64,000 nucleotides of DNA, taken from Methanomassiliicoccales archaeon LGM-DZ1. GTDB taxonomy: Archaea; Thermoplasmatota; Thermoplasmata; Methanomassiliicoccales; Methanomethylophilaceae. Position numbers and translations under genes: made by a program. Location of the stretch: NCBI GenBank assembly GCA_030168595.1, contig CP115556.1, positions 1,704,095-1,768,094 on the forward strand, written 5' to 3'. The first letter of the stretch is position 1, and every line of letters starts with the position of its first letter. Under the pieces are notes generated by a model that saw only the letters and a list, made by a program, of their open reading frames with translations, was not told where the DNA came from and ran no database searches. This document shows positions 44,734-53,390 of the stretch, in pieces.

Positions 44734-45879
44734 TCAGTCGTCTTCGTTCCACCGGTCCGCGAAGCGTTCCTTTTTCTTCTGCTTCGCGTCGATCTCCCGC
44801 TCTCTGGCGATGTCCTCCTCGGTGAACGGCCTGGCCGGCGGAAGCTCCCTCGGGTCCTTCTGTTTCGGGCGCTTCTCGGTGCCGTCCGCATAGCGGATGA
44901 AACGGTCCGTAGCGACAGGCTGGGTCTTGTTGACGTAGTCCCAGGGCCACTCCGAGAGCATCTTCCTGCGGATCTCGTTGTTGGCCTCGCGGACCTCGGC
45001 ATCGGTCCCGAGGACGACCGGCCCCCAGGAGCGCTGCTTCTCGCCGATGGGGTCCCCCTCGAGGAGCCAGATCTCGTTCTTTTCGCTCCCGTTCTCCACG
45101 GTGCACTCCGTGTCGGGGCGGAGCTTCAGCCTGGTCTCCCTGATGTAGGATTTCCCGGCCACCGTGACGGGCTTCTCGCAGTAGATGCTGCGCCCAGTGC
45201 CGCTGCCGATGGGTTCCAGGCTGAACGACGCTCCCGGCTCGGCGGCGAACCTGGCGATCCTCACATGGTGGGACGGGTCGGCCGCCCAGCTCCCTTTGTT
45301 CGGCACCTCGGCGGTCTTCCCGAACATGGAGCCGGCGTAGATCCACGCTTTCCATCCTTCGCCCTCGGCCGTCGGGATGTCCTCCGCCCAGACATCGCTG
45401 ACCTCTGCGGGGCCCTTCTTCATCCTCAGCGGGAGGTTGATCATGATCTGGGTCACCGAGTGGGGGTTCTTCCTGTCGGCGAAGGCGAGGGGGTACATCT
45501 CGTCATGGGCGTACATGCCGCCTGCGGTGATCCACTGCATGTCTCCGTACCCGAACCTGCCCTGGTTGCCCAGGCTGTCGAAGTGGTCGATGTAGCCTTC
45601 TGTGCATATCGTGACCGTCTCATATCCCCAGTGCGGGTGGAGCGGGAACCCGGGGGCGACCTTCCCGCGGTACATGCGGTATCCCAGCTCCTTGGTGAAA
45701 TCGTTCCCGAGCTGGCGCCTCTTTATCTCCTCCAGGGGAGGGGCCTGCTGGCGGTTCCCGGGGGGATAGTCGTCGCTGTGGTGCGACGCGAAGATGAAGG
45801 GGTCCTCAGTGTCCCAGTTCATCTCGGCCTTCTGCTCGCGGATGACGGGGCCGCTGCGGGACCTTCCGAATAGACTCAT
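44734..45879 (-). CDS. Pirin-family protein (bicupin)
   Basis: 381 residues. The N-terminal pirin cupin contains the metal-binding pattern LHPHWGYETVTICTEGYIDHFDSLG and later GDMQWITAGGMYAHDEM. The C-terminal cupin follows, with CTVENGSEKNEIWLLEGDPI. The last 70 residues are charged and Lys/Glu-rich. Pirins are iron proteins, some with quercetinase activity; the role in methanogens is unknown. Confidence 0.9.
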   Translation of the reverse strand: MSLFGRSRSGPVIREQKAEMNWDTEDPFIFASHHSDDYPPGNRQQAPPLEEIKRRQLGNDFTKELGYRMYRGKVAPGFPLHPHWGYETVTICTEGYIDHFDSLGNQGRFGYGDMQWITAGGMYAHDEMYPLAFADRKNPHSVTQIMINLPLRMKKGPAEVSDVWAEDIPTAEGEGWKAWIYAGSMFGKTAEVPNKGSWAADPSHHVRIARFAAEPGASFSLEPIGSGTGRSIYCEKPVTVAGKSYIRETRLKLRPDTECTVENGSEKNEIWLLEGDPIGEKQRSWGPVVLGTDAEVREANNEIRRKMLSEWPWDYVNKTQPVATDRFIRYADGTEKRPKQKDPRELPPARPFTEEDIAREREIDAKQKKKERFADRWNEDD

Positions 45880-45950
45880 GCGCAGGATATCGCGCAGGCG
45901 GTTTATGGTTTATCGTCAGCGTTAATAACGGGGTCCTGATTCATCAGCAT

Positions 45951-47411
45951 ATGGAGGAACGGGTTCGCCTCAACAGGTTCATCGCGGAGGCAGGCGTCGC
46001 TTCCCGCAGGGAGGCCGACCGCATCATCGATGCGGGCCGCGTCACGGTCAACGGGAGGCCTGCCGAGATGGGGGAGAAGGTCTCCTCCGCGGACGATGTG
46101 CGCATCGACGGCAGGAAGATAGCGAAGGAGCGGGGGCCTGCCGTGATCCTCGCGTTCAACAAGCCGAGGGGCCTGGAATGCACCTCGGACCGCGGGAACG
46201 AGGGCTCCGTCATAAAGTACATCGGGTACCCCAAGAGGATCTTCACGGTGGGGAGGCTCGACAAGGATTCGGAGGGCCTGCTGCTGCTCACCAACGACGG
46301 CGAGCTGGCGAACAGGATCATGCGCTCCAGGTACGGCCATGAGAAGGAGTACGTGGTCACCGTGGACCGCGACATCGTGCCGGAGTTCCTGGAGGGGATG
46401 GCCGGGGGCGTCCCGCTCGGGGACGGCGTCATGACCCGCCGCTGCAAGGTATCGGCCGAAGGCCCGAGGGTGCTCAGGATAGTGCTCAGGCAGGGCCTCA
46501 ACAGGCAGATCAGGAGGATGTGCGCCTATTTCGGATACGGCGTGGTGAGGCTCGTGCGCGTCAGGGTGATGAACATCGAGCTGGGGGATCTGAAGCCCGG
46601 GCGGTACCGGGACATCTCCCGGTCCGAGCGCGAGGTCCTCCTGAAGATGCTGGCTGAGAGCCGTCTGGAAGAGAAGGACCGAGGGGGCCGGAGCCCCCTC
46701 CGATCACAGGATCATCCTCTCTATAAGGCCCTTGGAGAGCTCCCTCTCCTCCTCGGTGGTCTGGAACGAGCACTTGATCTCGTACTCCTTGTGGGTGCCG
46801 AGGCAGTCGGCGGAGGCGGTCAGTATGCCCTCGTCGGACGCCTTGAACCTGACCGATACCTCGGTCCTGCGGTCGACGCCCTCCGGGAGGTTGACCAGGA
46901 ACTCGCCGACCGGGGTGCTCTCGACGATCTCGGTCCTGTCGGTGCCGGTGTCCGCCAGGTTCTCGTAGATGGAGACCTTGACCACCTTCTGCCCCTCATC
47001 GACCGGGTAATAGATCTTCGTCTTGCTGATCGGCAGGACCTCGTTCCTGAAGATCAGGTTGGAGATGTACTCGTTCTTCTTCTCGTCGGTGACCCTGATG
47101 CCGAACGTCTTGGAGAGGACGTTGTGGACGATGATCCTGTTGGCGTCCTTCGCGACGGGCTCGGGCTCCTCGATGACCTCGATGCCGCTCTCCCTGACCG
47201 TCTGGGGCTCGGAACGGCTGACAGGGGGCACCTCCGCGGCGGACGGGGCCGGCGCGGGAACGGGGATGATCTCAGGTTCGGGGGCATCGAAGCAGTAGCT
47301 GCTGAACAGCGCCGCGCCCTTGGCGATGGACTGGTCCGGATCGAAGACCTGGATGCTGTTGTTCGGGAAGGCCTCGGAGAGGGCCGCTTTGACCTGCGGC
47401 ATCTTGGATGA
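45951..47411 (+). CDS. RsuA/RluB-family pseudouridine synthase, frame runs on antisense to the Hsp70 gene
   Basis: The first 240 or so residues are a normal enzyme: S4 domain (VRLNRFIAEAGVASRREADR), catalytic VGRLDKDSEGLLLLTNDGEL with the active Asp, and RQGLNRQIRRMCAYFGYGVV. Such proteins end near here (about position 46680), but no stop occurs; the frame continues 707 nt into the antisense of the convergent hsp70 gene and stops only at 47411. A GAC CGA GGG at about 46678-46686 could be a lost TGA. The tail is unlikely to be functional, and a terminator hairpin lies at 46681. Confidence 0.75.
   Translation: MEERVRLNRFIAEAGVASRREADRIIDAGRVTVNGRPAEMGEKVSSADDVRIDGRKIAKERGPAVILAFNKPRGLECTSDRGNEGSVIKYIGYPKRIFTVGRLDKDSEGLLLLTNDGELANRIMRSRYGHEKEYVVTVDRDIVPEFLEGMAGGVPLGDGVMTRRCKVSAEGPRVLRIVLRQGLNRQIRRMCAYFGYGVVRLVRVRVMNIELGDLKPGRYRDISRSEREVLLKMLAESRLEEKDRGGRSPLRSQDHPLYKALGELPLLLGGLERALDLVLLVGAEAVGGGGQYALVGRLEPDRYLGPAVDALREVDQELADRGALDDLGPVGAGVRQVLVDGDLDHLLPLIDRVIDLRLADRQDLVPEDQVGDVLVLLLVGDPDAERLGEDVVDDDPVGVLRDGLGLLDDLDAALPDRLGLGTADRGHLRGGRGRRGNGDDLRFGGIEAVAAEQRRALGDGLVRIEDLDAVVREGLGEGRFDLRHLG
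46681..46700. terminator. Bidirectional terminator hairpin between pseudouridine synthase and hsp70
   Basis: GAGGGGGC-CGGA-GCCCCCTC, perfect 8-bp stem, lying exactly between the end of the conserved synthase domain and the hsp70 stop at 46704. There is no strong T tract on either side. Confidence 0.55.
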
Positions 47412-48365
47412 CCCGCCCACGAGCAGGAACGCGTCGATCGTTGCCGGGTCGATGTTCTTCGTCTCCAGGGCGCGTTTCACGATATCGACGGTGGTCGTTA
47501 TGAGGGGGCGGGTAGCGTCCTCGAACTCCTTCCTGGTGACTGAATACGAGCCGCGCCGGCCGTCTTCCATATTGAACGTGCCGCGGACGGAGACGTTGGT
47601 GGACAGTTTCTTCTTGTGCCTCTCGGCATCGTACAGGAGCCTGCCGGAATCTTTCGGATTGATCGAGAGCTCGTCGGCGCTGAGGCCGTAGGATGATGCG
47701 ATCTTCTTGGTGATCAGATTATAGAGCTCCTCATCCCACATCATGCCCCCGAGCCTCATCTCCCCGTCGGTGGCCACGGCCGTGAACCGGTTGCCCTCGA
47801 TGTCGAGGACGGTGACATCGAACGTGCCTCCGCCGAGGTCGTAAACCAGGACCCTCCTCTTCCCGTCGCCTTCATGGCCGAAGCCGAACGAGATGGCGGC
47901 CGCCGTAGGCTCGTTCAGGATCTTGACATCCTCGAGCCCTGCCTCGAGCCCCGCCTCCTTGGTGGCGTCCCTCTCCCTCTGCCCGAAGTACGCGGGGCAG
48001 GTGATGACCGCCCGCGTTACATGGGTGGCCTGCAGCTCATTTATGTCCTCGAGGAGCCTTTTCAGGATGACTGTGGAGATGTTGACAGGGGTGTAGTCCT
48101 TACCGTCGACGGAGAACTTCCAATCGGTCCCCATGTGGCTCTTGACCCACCGGGCCGCCCTTTCCGGATCGAAGGCGACCGATTCATCCACGGCCGTCTC
48201 CCCGATCAGCACGTCGCCGTCCTCCCTGAAGTAGACCACCGACGGCGTGGTATCGCCGCCGTAAAGGTTCTTGCATACCTCAGGTTTCCCTTCGTTGTTC
48301 AGATATGCGATGCACGAATATGTTGTCCCCAGGTCGATACCGACCTTCAAGCTGCTGTTATCCAT
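46704..48365 (-). CDS. Hsp70 (DnaK-like) without C-terminal lid
   Basis: 553 residues. The ATPase domain is complete (LKVGIDLGTTYSCIAYLN; ILNEPTAAAISFGFG; VLVYDLGGGTFDVTVLD; FLLVGGSSKMPQVKAAL). A Pro/Ala/Glu-rich linker of about 35 residues replaces the usual short DVxPxSLG-type linker, followed by a beta domain resembling the substrate-binding part (LSKTFGIRVTDEKKNEYISN). The helical lid and C-terminal EEVD-like tail are missing. It is the last gene of the five-gene chaperone/GTPase operon, so it is probably a dedicated rather than housekeeping Hsp70. Confidence 0.88.
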   Translation of the reverse strand: MDNSSLKVGIDLGTTYSCIAYLNNEGKPEVCKNLYGGDTTPSVVYFREDGDVLIGETAVDESVAFDPERAARWVKSHMGTDWKFSVDGKDYTPVNISTVILKRLLEDINELQATHVTRAVITCPAYFGQRERDATKEAGLEAGLEDVKILNEPTAAAISFGFGHEGDGKRRVLVYDLGGGTFDVTVLDIEGNRFTAVATDGEMRLGGMMWDEELYNLITKKIASSYGLSADELSINPKDSGRLLYDAERHKKKLSTNVSVRGTFNMEDGRRGSYSVTRKEFEDATRPLITTTVDIVKRALETKNIDPATIDAFLLVGGSSKMPQVKAALSEAFPNNSIQVFDPDQSIAKGAALFSSYCFDAPEPEIIPVPAPAPSAAEVPPVSRSEPQTVRESGIEVIEEPEPVAKDANRIIVHNVLSKTFGIRVTDEKKNEYISNLIFRNEVLPISKTKIYYPVDEGQKVVKVSIYENLADTGTDRTEIVESTPVGEFLVNLPEGVDRRTEVSVRFKASDEGILTASADCLGTHKEYEIKCSFQTTEEERELSKGLIERMIL

Positions 48366-48377
48366 CCCTTCTCACCT

Positions 48378-48413
48378 GTGCTGTACTTGTGCTGTATCGA
48401 TGATAGTGCTGTA
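48378..48413. repeat. Three direct copies of GTGCTGTA in the grpE-like/hsp70 gap
   Basis: Copies start at 48378, 48389 and 48406 within the only sizeable gap (62 nt) of the operon. In the mRNA they read UACAGCAC. The spacing of 11 and 17 nt suggests a binding array or a slippage product. No function can be assigned. Confidence 0.5.
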
Positions 48414-48427
48414 TGAACCGTGCGGGC

Positions 48428-49168
48428 TCAGCCTCGCTGGCCCGCTTTCTTGTAAACAGTGACCCTCTCTTTAACGACCGCGCGGCCGCTGTACTCGTAA
48501 CCATCGGACAGCCTCTCGGCCACTTTCCCGGAGAGCCCCGGGTCGTCCGTCGGAACGGTGTCGGCGATCCTCTGATGCACGGTGTCCACCCTGTCCCCGT
48601 CCTTGCCGTAGGGGCCGATGACGACGCCGGCATCGGTGAGCATGTTCTCCAGGTCGATCTCGTAGGTCTCGAAGGAGTCGAGGATGTCGTCGATGGAGAG
48701 GTTGTCCTTGTTGCGCTCCATGTTCGCAAGCATCTCCTTGATGTCCTCCCTCATCTGGCACATATTGTAGAGGAGCAGCATGAACTTGCTGTCGGCCAGC
48801 TCCCCCTCCCTGCGCGAGACCAGTTTGGAATAAGCCTCGAACTGCTCCCTCGAGGTGACGTAGGGCTCCCCGGCGCCGGTGCCGCCCTGGGCCGGCTGCA
48901 CCGGCCTGCTCTCCAGGGCCCTGACCCTCTCCACCAGGTCGGCGGACATGAAGTAGATGTCCTGGATCCTGCGCTCGGTCTCGGAGCTCGTCCCGCGGCC
49001 GCCGGATGCGGAGATCTCCGCCAGGATCCTGTCGAACTTCTCGTCCACCATCTTGACGGTCACCCTGGACGAGGCCGTCTTCTTGGTCCCGTCCGCCGCC
49101 TTCTTCCTGGTCTTCGCCGGTTTGTCAGCTGACTTAGCAAGCTCGATCTCGTTGTTTCCTTCTGTCAT
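48428..49168 (-). CDS. GrpE-like nucleotide exchange factor
   Basis: 246 residues. A Lys/Ala-rich N-terminal tail and a predicted coiled coil lead into a GrpE-like core. EDIKEMLANMERNKD and ETYEIDLENMLTDAGVVIGP align with the helices and head of GrpE, and LSDGYEYSGRAVVKERVTVY matches the GYxxxGRVLRPAxVxV signature at the end of GrpE. The fit is by motif and order, and the middle is diverged. It sits between the GTPase gene (3-nt gap) and an Hsp70 gene, which supports the call. Confidence 0.7.
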   Translation of the reverse strand: MTEGNNEIELAKSADKPAKTRKKAADGTKKTASSRVTVKMVDEKFDRILAEISASGGRGTSSETERRIQDIYFMSADLVERVRALESRPVQPAQGGTGAGEPYVTSREQFEAYSKLVSRREGELADSKFMLLLYNMCQMREDIKEMLANMERNKDNLSIDDILDSFETYEIDLENMLTDAGVVIGPYGKDGDRVDTVHQRIADTVPTDDPGLSGKVAERLSDGYEYSGRAVVKERVTVYKKAGQRG

Positions 49169-49171
49169 GAT

Positions 49172-50392
49172 TCAGATCCTCCCTCCGCAGGCCGTGAAGA
49201 GCCAGATGAACGGGTCCTCGGCCCTGAAAGGCTTTACGTCCTTAATTGTCCCGCTCCCGGACGGCTCCGATCCGAGCGCCGAGACGGCGAAATACTCGTG
49301 TTTCCTGAAGCCGCTGACGGCGGAGATGAACCTCTGGGAGGCGTTCCTCCTGAAGTACTCCTCCACCTCGGTCCCGGCCTCCGCCAGGCAGACCGGGTCG
49401 GCGCGCCCCCTGACGCGCGCCACCCTCAGGGACGATTCGGGGCCGATGAAGAGGTCCTTCCTCTCCCCTTCCCTCGGGTCGCGCATGATCAGGTCGGCCT
49501 TGGACAGCGCCACCGCCAGCGGCTTGTCTATCTTCTCCCTGGACCTCAGCGGGCGCCCGCGGACCAGCTCGATGATGTATGTGAGCGTGTCGGCGGCGTC
49601 CTCGCTGTCCGGCTCCATGCCCAGGGCCTCGGCCACCGGCGGCATCTGCAGCGGGTCCACCAGCAGCAGTATGCCGCTGGCGTTCCTTATGGCCGCCAGG
49701 AGGTCCGGGTCGATCTTGCCGCGGCGGGCGTCCATGTCGTACCCGGAGGTGTCGAAGAACGCCACCGTGTACGTCCTGCCGCCGTCGGCCGTCGGGAAGG
49801 TGAGGTAATAGACCAGCGATTCATGGCCGCCCCTGTCCTCCTCATAGGGGAGGGTGGGATCGATCGTCCTGTTCTCCACGAACAGGGGGCGGCGGTAGAC
49901 GTCCTCGTACCTGTTCTCGGTCCTGGCGGTCGCCGGGACGAACTCGGTCCCGAACTCCTCGGAGAACCTCCCGGCCAGGGTGTCGATGAGGGCGGCCATG
50001 TAATGGCTCTTCCCGGCCCCGTCCGCGCCGAGGACGACGAAGATCAGGCTCCCGTTCTCCTCCGCCGAGCCGGAGATGGGGTTGTGGCATTCGGGGCACA
50101 GGCGGACCTTGGACCTCCTGCCGCAGATCTCGCACCTGCCGTCCGGGGACGACCTTATGATATGGTGCTTGGTCGTCTCCGCGTCCGGGGAGTTCCTGTC
50201 CTTGTGCAGGTACCTGGTCCTCTCCAGGTCGATCTCCTCGTTCGGTTTGAACTCGGAGCGGAACTGCCTGCTGCCGGGCATGGCCAGGAACTTCGAGGTG
50301 CACAGCGGGTCGGAGCAGACGTAATGGATCCTCCCGAGGTCGATCTCATGGAAGCAGAACGGGCACACATAGGGCCTCTTCTTGTCAGGCAT
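49172..50392 (-). CDS. Zinc-ribbon TRAFAC-type GTPase (DO-GTPase2-like)
   Basis: 406 residues. The N-terminus has two zinc-binding units (CPFCFHEIDLGRIHYVC and CEICGRRSKVRLCPECH). The P-loop is FVVLGADGAGKSHYMAAL (about residue 118), a Walker B/G3-like FFDTSGYDMDA follows, and ALSKADLIM is the G4 motif. This matches the double-GTPase-like proteins found in predicted NTP-dependent conflict systems. The start overlaps the end of the upstream gene by 8 nt and the stop is 3 nt before the GrpE-like gene, so it is tightly co-expressed with chaperone parts. Confidence 0.75.
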   Translation of the reverse strand: MPDKKRPYVCPFCFHEIDLGRIHYVCSDPLCTSKFLAMPGSRQFRSEFKPNEEIDLERTRYLHKDRNSPDAETTKHHIIRSSPDGRCEICGRRSKVRLCPECHNPISGSAEENGSLIFVVLGADGAGKSHYMAALIDTLAGRFSEEFGTEFVPATARTENRYEDVYRRPLFVENRTIDPTLPYEEDRGGHESLVYYLTFPTADGGRTYTVAFFDTSGYDMDARRGKIDPDLLAAIRNASGILLLVDPLQMPPVAEALGMEPDSEDAADTLTYIIELVRGRPLRSREKIDKPLAVALSKADLIMRDPREGERKDLFIGPESSLRVARVRGRADPVCLAEAGTEVEEYFRRNASQRFISAVSGFRKHEYFAVSALGSEPSGSGTIKDVKPFRAEDPFIWLFTACGGRI

Positions 50393-53390
50393 TGCCGGCG
50401 GACCTCCCGTACAGAGGATGCACGATCTTATGGTGCCAGTACTCGTCGGTGTCGTAGAAGAACAGCCTCATCCTCTTCAGGTCGGCGTCCTCCTTGGCCG
50501 CCTGGAAGCTGATCTCGGCGCGCCCGCGGTCGAGGTTCACCGGGCGTTCGGAGTCCCAGATCATGTCCCCGTCGTCGGACCTCAGGGGGATTCCCTCCTT
50601 GGCGAGGACCATGATCACGCGGGGGATGCTGCCGTCGCCGTCCTCCTTCATCGGGCACCTGATGTCCAGGACGATCCGCACCATGCCGTGCCCGCGGTCC
50701 TTCTCCGTCCTGACCTTGTACTTTACCTTCACGTCGCGCCCGGAATAGGCCGTGAACATCCTCGGGGCCGACCTGACCTCGTGCCCGTCGATGCGGTAGA
50801 CCGCGTACATGGACACTTCCATCATCTCGGAGGACCCCATGGACATGGCGATCGCGCCCTCGCGCTCGTATGCGGCGCGGGAGACGCTGATCGGCTCGCT
50901 CTCCTCCCCTGTCTCGGCGTCGCGGCAGATCAGGGCGGCGGACTCTGCGTCGTCCGGCCACTCGGCCCTTATGATGCACGCTCCCTCGTCCCCTTTCTTC
51001 CTTATGCCGCTGAACGGCCTGAGGTTGACGACCCTCTGCGAGGCCCCGATGACGGCGGTCTCCCCTATGACCGACACGGCGGTGACGAAGTTCACCGCTC
51101 CAGGGAGCTCCCCGAATATGCACCCGCCCTCGAACGTGCGCTCCGGGACGATCTTCTCCGCGATGTCCTCGAGGGCCTTCAGCGGCATGATCTCCCCGTA
51201 CCTCGGGGCGGCGCTGCGGGAGGTGTAGAGCTCCACCGGGACGGAAGATGCCCAGGTGGCCTTGTTGCCGTTCTCGCTGCGCATCCATTCCAGCCCGAGC
51301 TCGGACACGGGCGAGGGGTATTCGGGCGATACGGCCTCGATGGTCGTGCCGTAGGAGCGCTCGGTCCTCCCGGCGACATCGTATTCCGCCACGAAGAGGT
51401 ACTCGTACGTCCTCCCGCCCTTCAGCCCGCGGTCCTCGATGGCGCCCGCCCCTCCGACGAGCTCCTTCTCTCCTGCCGCGCCTTTGAGCTTCCGGAAGAC
51501 GCGGACGCGGGAGCATCCCGACGGCCGGGAGTAGGTTATCCTCAGGCCGTCCTCGATCGGCTCGGCGGACGCGTCGGTGACCTCGAAGACGACGACGGCG
51601 GGGCCGCATATGGTGTAATGTCTCGACAGCACCCCCCAGCGCTTCGAGTAGATCTTGTAGTAGTATTCCGCGCCCGGGCTCACCGCCGAGTCGACGTAGA
51701 CGCTCCCGGCGATCTCCGACAGGGGGACGGTGTTGGCGTCCACCTCCGGCAGCGTCCCGTTGCCCCTGTAGATGCAGAACGTCATGCCCTCCCTCTCGGC
51801 CGGGACGCGGAAGCTGATCCTCACGCGGTCCTCGGCGATCTCGCATTCGCCGCCGTCCGGGCCGTCGGGCGGGAAGTCCTTGAGCCTCCTCACCGCCATG
51901 GGGTGGTCGGGGCAGACGTCCGACGCGAGGATGTACGTCTTCATGGCCGCCGCCGGCTCCTCGTTCTGCGCGCGGGTGCAGAGGGCGCTCGCCTCGGCGA
52001 CCTTCTCGCATGCCTCGTCGTAGTAATCGCCGAGGGTCCCCTCGTCCCTGATGCCCGGGTACTTCCTCTTGGCCCTCTCTATGCCCCTTTTCACAGCGTT
52101 GAGGTTGCGGCGCTTGTAGTCCTCCTCGATCCTGGAGACCGTCCTCCGGTAGTCCGCCGAGGCGGCCCCGAGGGAGCTCTCGAGGGAGCCGAGGCTGCAG
52201 TGCGGGTAGTCGAGCTTCAGCTTGCTGAACATCTTCTCCGCCGTGGGGATGTTCCCGAGCTCGATCATCTCGGAGATCTCCTTCGCCTCGGCGTTTATCC
52301 GGCGGTCCTCGTCGGCGAAGACGCGCCCGCAGCGGGAGCATTTGTTGCCCGCGAGCTCGACGTTCCCGCACTTGGGGCAGATCCTGCGGATCTCACGGCC
52401 GCATATGGGGCAGAAGTTGGTGTCCTGGCGCATGTCGATGAGCCCGCCGCAGCCGGGGCAGAACCTGAGCTCCGGCCCGGAGCCCGAGAAGTCCGCCGCA
52501 TATCCGCGCTCGCAGCAGCGCACCTCGAGCACCCTGATGGCGAGGTCGGTGTCGGCCGCCTCCCCCGCGACGTAATGCGATATCAGCCCGTAGATGAAGT
52601 TCCGGTCCATGCGCTGCCACCGGTTGCGGTCCAGGGCCTCCACGGCCGGCTCCATGATCCTCATGGACTCGCCGAAGCGGGTGGCCCTCTCCAGTTTCTC
52701 GTCGGGCGATATGACCAGAGCGGTCTTGCGTATGGCCGTCAGGTAGGCGTTCTTCCTCGGGAAGTCCCTCTGGATGTTCCTCATGCGGGCCTTGGCGCTC
52801 CCGAAGGCGTTCCTCAGGTCGGCAGGGCTGGAACCGGAGTCGAGCAAGGCGTTCCTGAGGCCCATCTCGGGCATCATGATGAGGGTGTTCACCAGCTCCA
52901 TCGGCGTGTACAGGCCGAGGTCCCGGAGGGTCTCGTACGCCGAGACGATGTCCGGGTCCTCCAGCTTGGGTATCTCGGCCTCCTTCAGGCCCGAGGCCTG
53001 CCTAACTGTGAAGGCGGTGACGTCGTCGCCCCAGTTTATGGCCCTTGTGAGGTCCCCGACCGCCCCCTCCGGGATGTACGTGCTGCCGTCCTTGAGGGTG
53101 ACGGCGTAGCGCTTGAGCGCCGACGCGTAGGCGGACAGGAGCTTCTTCGCCGACTCGAACTCCCCGTGCCTCAGGGTCTTGTTCATCATGGTCGTGCGGA
53201 TCGCCGGGAGGTCCTCCAGGTGGTGCGAGGCCTCGACCTCGGTGCGGAAGTTCGGGTGCTCGCAGTCCTTCTTCCATCTGGCGGCCGCGGCGTCGATCCT
53301 CTTGGAGATCGATTCGTCGGTGTACTTGTCCTCCTCGAACGGGTTGAGCCCCAGGAGCCTGCAGTAGTTCTCCCTCCGGCCGTCCGTCAG
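50385..53390 (-). CDS. Large J-like / zinc-ribbon / fibronectin-type protein
   Basis: 1001 residues from a CTG start at 53390 that overlaps the upstream stop (CTGA) and has GAGGAGG 5 nt before it. No ATG lies near, and the first downstream ATG would delete the N-terminal domain. Residues 5-65 resemble a J-like domain (NYCRLLGLNPFEEDKYTDES) with CEHPNF, that is HPN in place of HPD. Residues 310-353 hold four CxxC zinc-ribbon units (CPGC, CPIC, CPKC, CSRC). A helical stretch follows, then several beta domains of FN3-like type (e.g. AGRTERSYGTTIEAVSPEYP). It may recruit clients to the two Hsp70s. Confidence 0.75.
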   Translation of the reverse strand: MTDGRRENYCRLLGLNPFEEDKYTDESISKRIDAAAARWKKDCEHPNFRTEVEASHHLEDLPAIRTTMMNKTLRHGEFESAKKLLSAYASALKRYAVTLKDGSTYIPEGAVGDLTRAINWGDDVTAFTVRQASGLKEAEIPKLEDPDIVSAYETLRDLGLYTPMELVNTLIMMPEMGLRNALLDSGSSPADLRNAFGSAKARMRNIQRDFPRKNAYLTAIRKTALVISPDEKLERATRFGESMRIMEPAVEALDRNRWQRMDRNFIYGLISHYVAGEAADTDLAIRVLEVRCCERGYAADFSGSGPELRFCPGCGGLIDMRQDTNFCPICGREIRRICPKCGNVELAGNKCSRCGRVFADEDRRINAEAKEISEMIELGNIPTAEKMFSKLKLDYPHCSLGSLESSLGAASADYRRTVSRIEEDYKRRNLNAVKRGIERAKRKYPGIRDEGTLGDYYDEACEKVAEASALCTRAQNEEPAAAMKTYILASDVCPDHPMAVRRLKDFPPDGPDGGECEIAEDRVRISFRVPAEREGMTFCIYRGNGTLPEVDANTVPLSEIAGSVYVDSAVSPGAEYYYKIYSKRWGVLSRHYTICGPAVVVFEVTDASAEPIEDGLRITYSRPSGCSRVRVFRKLKGAAGEKELVGGAGAIEDRGLKGGRTYEYLFVAEYDVAGRTERSYGTTIEAVSPEYPSPVSELGLEWMRSENGNKATWASSVPVELYTSRSAAPRYGEIMPLKALEDIAEKIVPERTFEGGCIFGELPGAVNFVTAVSVIGETAVIGASQRVVNLRPFSGIRKKGDEGACIIRAEWPDDAESAALICRDAETGEESEPISVSRAAYEREGAIAMSMGSSEMMEVSMYAVYRIDGHEVRSAPRMFTAYSGRDVKVKYKVRTEKDRGHGMVRIVLDIRCPMKEDGDGSIPRVIMVLAKEGIPLRSDDGDMIWDSERPVNLDRGRAEISFQAAKEDADLKRMRLFFYDTDEYWHHKIVHPLYGRSAGNA

